Source: Streptococcus sp. oral taxon 431
Lineage (GTDB): Bacteria > Bacillota > Bacilli > Lactobacillales > Streptococcaceae
Reading direction: 5' to 3'
DNA length: 64,000 nt
Assembly (NCBI RefSeq): GCF_023115445.1
Contig: NZ_JALDUI010000002.1
Span: 62,001-126,000 of the forward strand
The notes beneath the pieces were generated by a model. That model had not been told where the DNA came from, ran no database searches, and saw only the letters and a program-made list of their open reading frames with translations. Made by a program: the position numbers and the translations under genes. This document shows positions 62,458 to 64,000 of this stretch, in pieces. Every line of letters starts with the position of its first letter. Positions within the stretch are counted from its first letter, which is position 1.

Positions 62458-62646
62458 ATAGATTCCTCTCTTTCTCACATACTACTTTTATGGTAGCTCT
62501 AGTATAGCATCAAGAATCTTACGAGAAGACATTTTTGAATATATGCAACAGACTAAACGAACAACGAAAATGATAGAATTTGTCTAATGTTAATAAGTAT
62601 CTTCATAGCCCTATCGTTTCAACTTAATTTATCTAGTTGCAGATAC

Positions 62647-63498
62647 TCAACACTTTATAGCGCTTCTATAATAATCTGCAGATTTGCTACAACCAATCAT
62701 CTCGAAAATACGGACAGCGTCCTCCATTTTTCTCTGCCCTTCCTCCGCTCTTCCTTGCCTACTATCAAGCAAACCTTCTGCCCATAGGTAGACTATTCGA
62801 AAATAGGTTTCATTTTCTTCAAAGAAGTTCTTTTCAATTTGTTTTTTGAAATAGAGGGCATTGGTAAAATCATCAACTTCAATACAGGCCATAAAAGCAT
62901 TGAGGATCAGGGTGTGCATCATATTTCGATTTTTTCCAACTCCTTGCAAGAAATCTGACTTCCGCAACATTTCCCGAGTATACTTTGTCAAAAGCTGGAC
63001 TGATAAAAGAGGAGAGCAGGAAGAAAAGAACGAAAGTTCATAGAGCCCCCAAATTTCAACAGAAAATAGATGATCATGTAGGACTCTTTCTTCCTCAGAG
63101 GTCAATGTAACCGTCTCATCAATGGCTTTCATATAGGATTTTATCAAAATAGCTTTGAGAATGTGTTCTTGTTTATCCTTTGAAAAAGGAAGTTGTTGAT
63201 ACTCTCTCTGGTATAGAGTCCGCAAAGATGTTAAATCTTGTGGGTCTATAGCCTCAAAGATTCTGTTTCTAAATTCAGAATAGGCATCCTGATGAAAACC
63301 TCTCGCCAAAAATAATAATTCTTCCATACTCGTATGAATATTCTCCAAAGCTGTGATTAACTTTGGAGCAGATATTTCACTCTGACCATTTTCAAAACGT
63401 GATAATAAGGATGCTGAAAAGCGTCCACCTGTTGCTTTTCTCAAGGAGATTTTTCTAGATTCTCGTAACTCTTTAAAAACTTTTCCTAAATTCTTCAT
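62647..63498 (-). CDS. Rgg/GadR/MutR family transcriptional regulator
   Basis: A 283-residue protein. The N-terminal XRE HTH (about residues 4-58) contains SRKISLRKATGGRFSASLLSRFENG, quoted here in part as KISLRKATGGRFSASLLSRF. A C-terminal helical repeat domain of the Rgg type follows, which in known members binds short hydrophobic peptides (SHP) in quorum sensing. RBS AAGAGG lies immediately before the ATG. Likely target is the downstream MFS gene. Whether it has a cognate peptide is unclear. Confidence 0.88.
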   Translation of the reverse strand: MKNLGKVFKELRESRKISLRKATGGRFSASLLSRFENGQSEISAPKLITALENIHTSMEELLFLARGFHQDAYSEFRNRIFEAIDPQDLTSLRTLYQREYQQLPFSKDKQEHILKAILIKSYMKAIDETVTLTSEEERVLHDHLFSVEIWGLYELSFFSSCSPLLSVQLLTKYTREMLRKSDFLQGVGKNRNMMHTLILNAFMACIEVDDFTNALYFKKQIEKNFFEENETYFRIVYLWAEGLLDSRQGRAEEGQRKMEDAVRIFEMIGCSKSADYYRSAIKC

Positions 63499-63593
63499 CC
63501 TCTTACCACTCGTCTTTTATTTTTTCCTATTTTACCACATTTCCTAATAAATACTAGTTCCAAACCAGCATTTACAATCTGAGCCAGGCATGA

Positions 63594-63599
63594 TACAAT
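63594..63599 (+). promoter_or_regulatory. -10 of the MptD-like gene
   Basis: TGATACAAT (extended -10) 31 bp upstream of ATG 63630, with AAGGAG between them. Confidence 0.65.
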
Positions 63600-63629
63600 G
63601 AATAACATCAGATATACGAAGGAGAACTT

Positions 63630-64000
63630 ATGAAAAAGAATATCTTAACAACCCTTGTAGCTGCTCTTGTTTACTTTCTCTGTATCGGAGTGGGGGTTCT
63701 ACTAGGGAACCTTGTCGACCACACTGGAAATATGTTTTACGCCCCTGCCTTTTCTGCTCTTGTGGGTGGTAGCGTCTATATGATCCTTTTAGAAAAAGTG
63801 CCTCGTTTTGGAGCGATTACTACGACTGGACTTGTAATTTCTCTATTTTTCCTCGGGAGCAAGCATGGTGCTGGAGCCTTTCTGCCAGGAATTATCTGCG
63901 GACTTGTGGCAGATGGCATCGCTCACCTAGGACATTACAAGGATAAGTTCAAGAACCTTCTTTCCTTCCTAGTTTTTGCTTTTGGTACTACTGGTCCCAT
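63630..64000 (+). CDS. MptD-like ECF transporter S component (partial, runs off window)
   Basis: The first 123 codons of a membrane protein that continues beyond the window. It begins MKKNILTTLVAALVYFLCIG and has hydrophobic helices with MFYAPAFSALVGGSVYMILL and FLPGIICGLVADGIAHLGHY. This fits the MptD/Trep_Strep family of substrate-binding (S) components of energy-coupling factor transporters. AAGGAG precedes ATG 63630. The rest of an ECF system (T and A subunits) may follow outside the window. Confidence 0.75.
   Translation, partial: MKKNILTTLVAALVYFLCIGVGVLLGNLVDHTGNMFYAPAFSALVGGSVYMILLEKVPRFGAITTTGLVISLFFLGSKHGAGAFLPGIICGLVADGIAHLGHYKDKFKNLLSFLVFAFGTTGP

Overview
The window looks like chromosome of a mitis-group Streptococcus (S. 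mitis/oralis-like). The evidence is low-GC Gram-positive gene style, TG-extended -10 promoters, AAGGAG ribosome binding sites, recognisable streptococcal neighbourhoods (cinA-recA, folC to uvrA, corA to mutL, the mal regulon, aspS-hisS) and a RUP-like intergenic repeat. From memory, these blocks are separated in S. pneumoniae, and recA here is not followed by dinF-lytA, so S. pneumoniae itself is unlikely. No rRNA, tRNA or CRISPR array was seen.

Layout. 0-5 kb (minus strand): a PspC-domain protein, then the tsaE-GNAT-lytR genes feeding into cinA-recA, with a competence sigma-factor box in front of cinA. 5-12 kb: a purine-type permease, a HAD phosphatase, a lipoprotein, folC, the ruvX-ireB-DUF1292 group, another lipoprotein and spxA. 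12-15.2 kb: the Mg2+ P-type ATPase gene mgtA, with a layered leader: promoter, M-box riboswitch, intrinsic terminator, a 23-codon acidic/proline-rich leader peptide and mutually exclusive hairpins. 15.2-19.1 kb: an M24 peptidase gene and uvrA.

19,171-31,642 is a 12.4-kb phage satellite (PICI-like island) bounded by perfect 26-bp direct repeats between uvrA and corA. It carries a tyrosine integrase at the right end, a divergent CI/Cro switch with paired 17-bp operators, a lipoprotein placed like phage superinfection-exclusion lipoproteins, a Rha-type regulator, a run of small replication genes, a primase and a D5-type helicase, an iteron-rich probable origin, a DUF1492/ArpU-like late regulator, and a Panacea antitoxin/PemK-like toxin pair at the left end. 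No capsid, terminase or lysis genes are visible, so it would depend on a helper phage. It also holds a probable small RNA gene and a decayed dinD-like gene.

31.7-43.3 kb: corA and a DUF1129 gene, a SemiSWEET gene, an S66 peptidase gene, the mutL-ruvA-tag repair operon, tyrS, a P-type ATPase with its DUF6110 partner, and rlmA (apparently leaderless). 43.6-53.4 kb: the complete maltose/maltodextrin regulon (malQP divergent from malXCD, then malAR) with MalR-type operators. 53.6-64 kb: yitT, aspS, an eight-gene membrane-protein operon containing an HTH regulator, two pairs of tandem paralogues and a CPBP-family protein, then hisS, an MFS transporter, an Rgg-type regulator and the start of an MptD-like ECF substrate-binding subunit that runs off the window.
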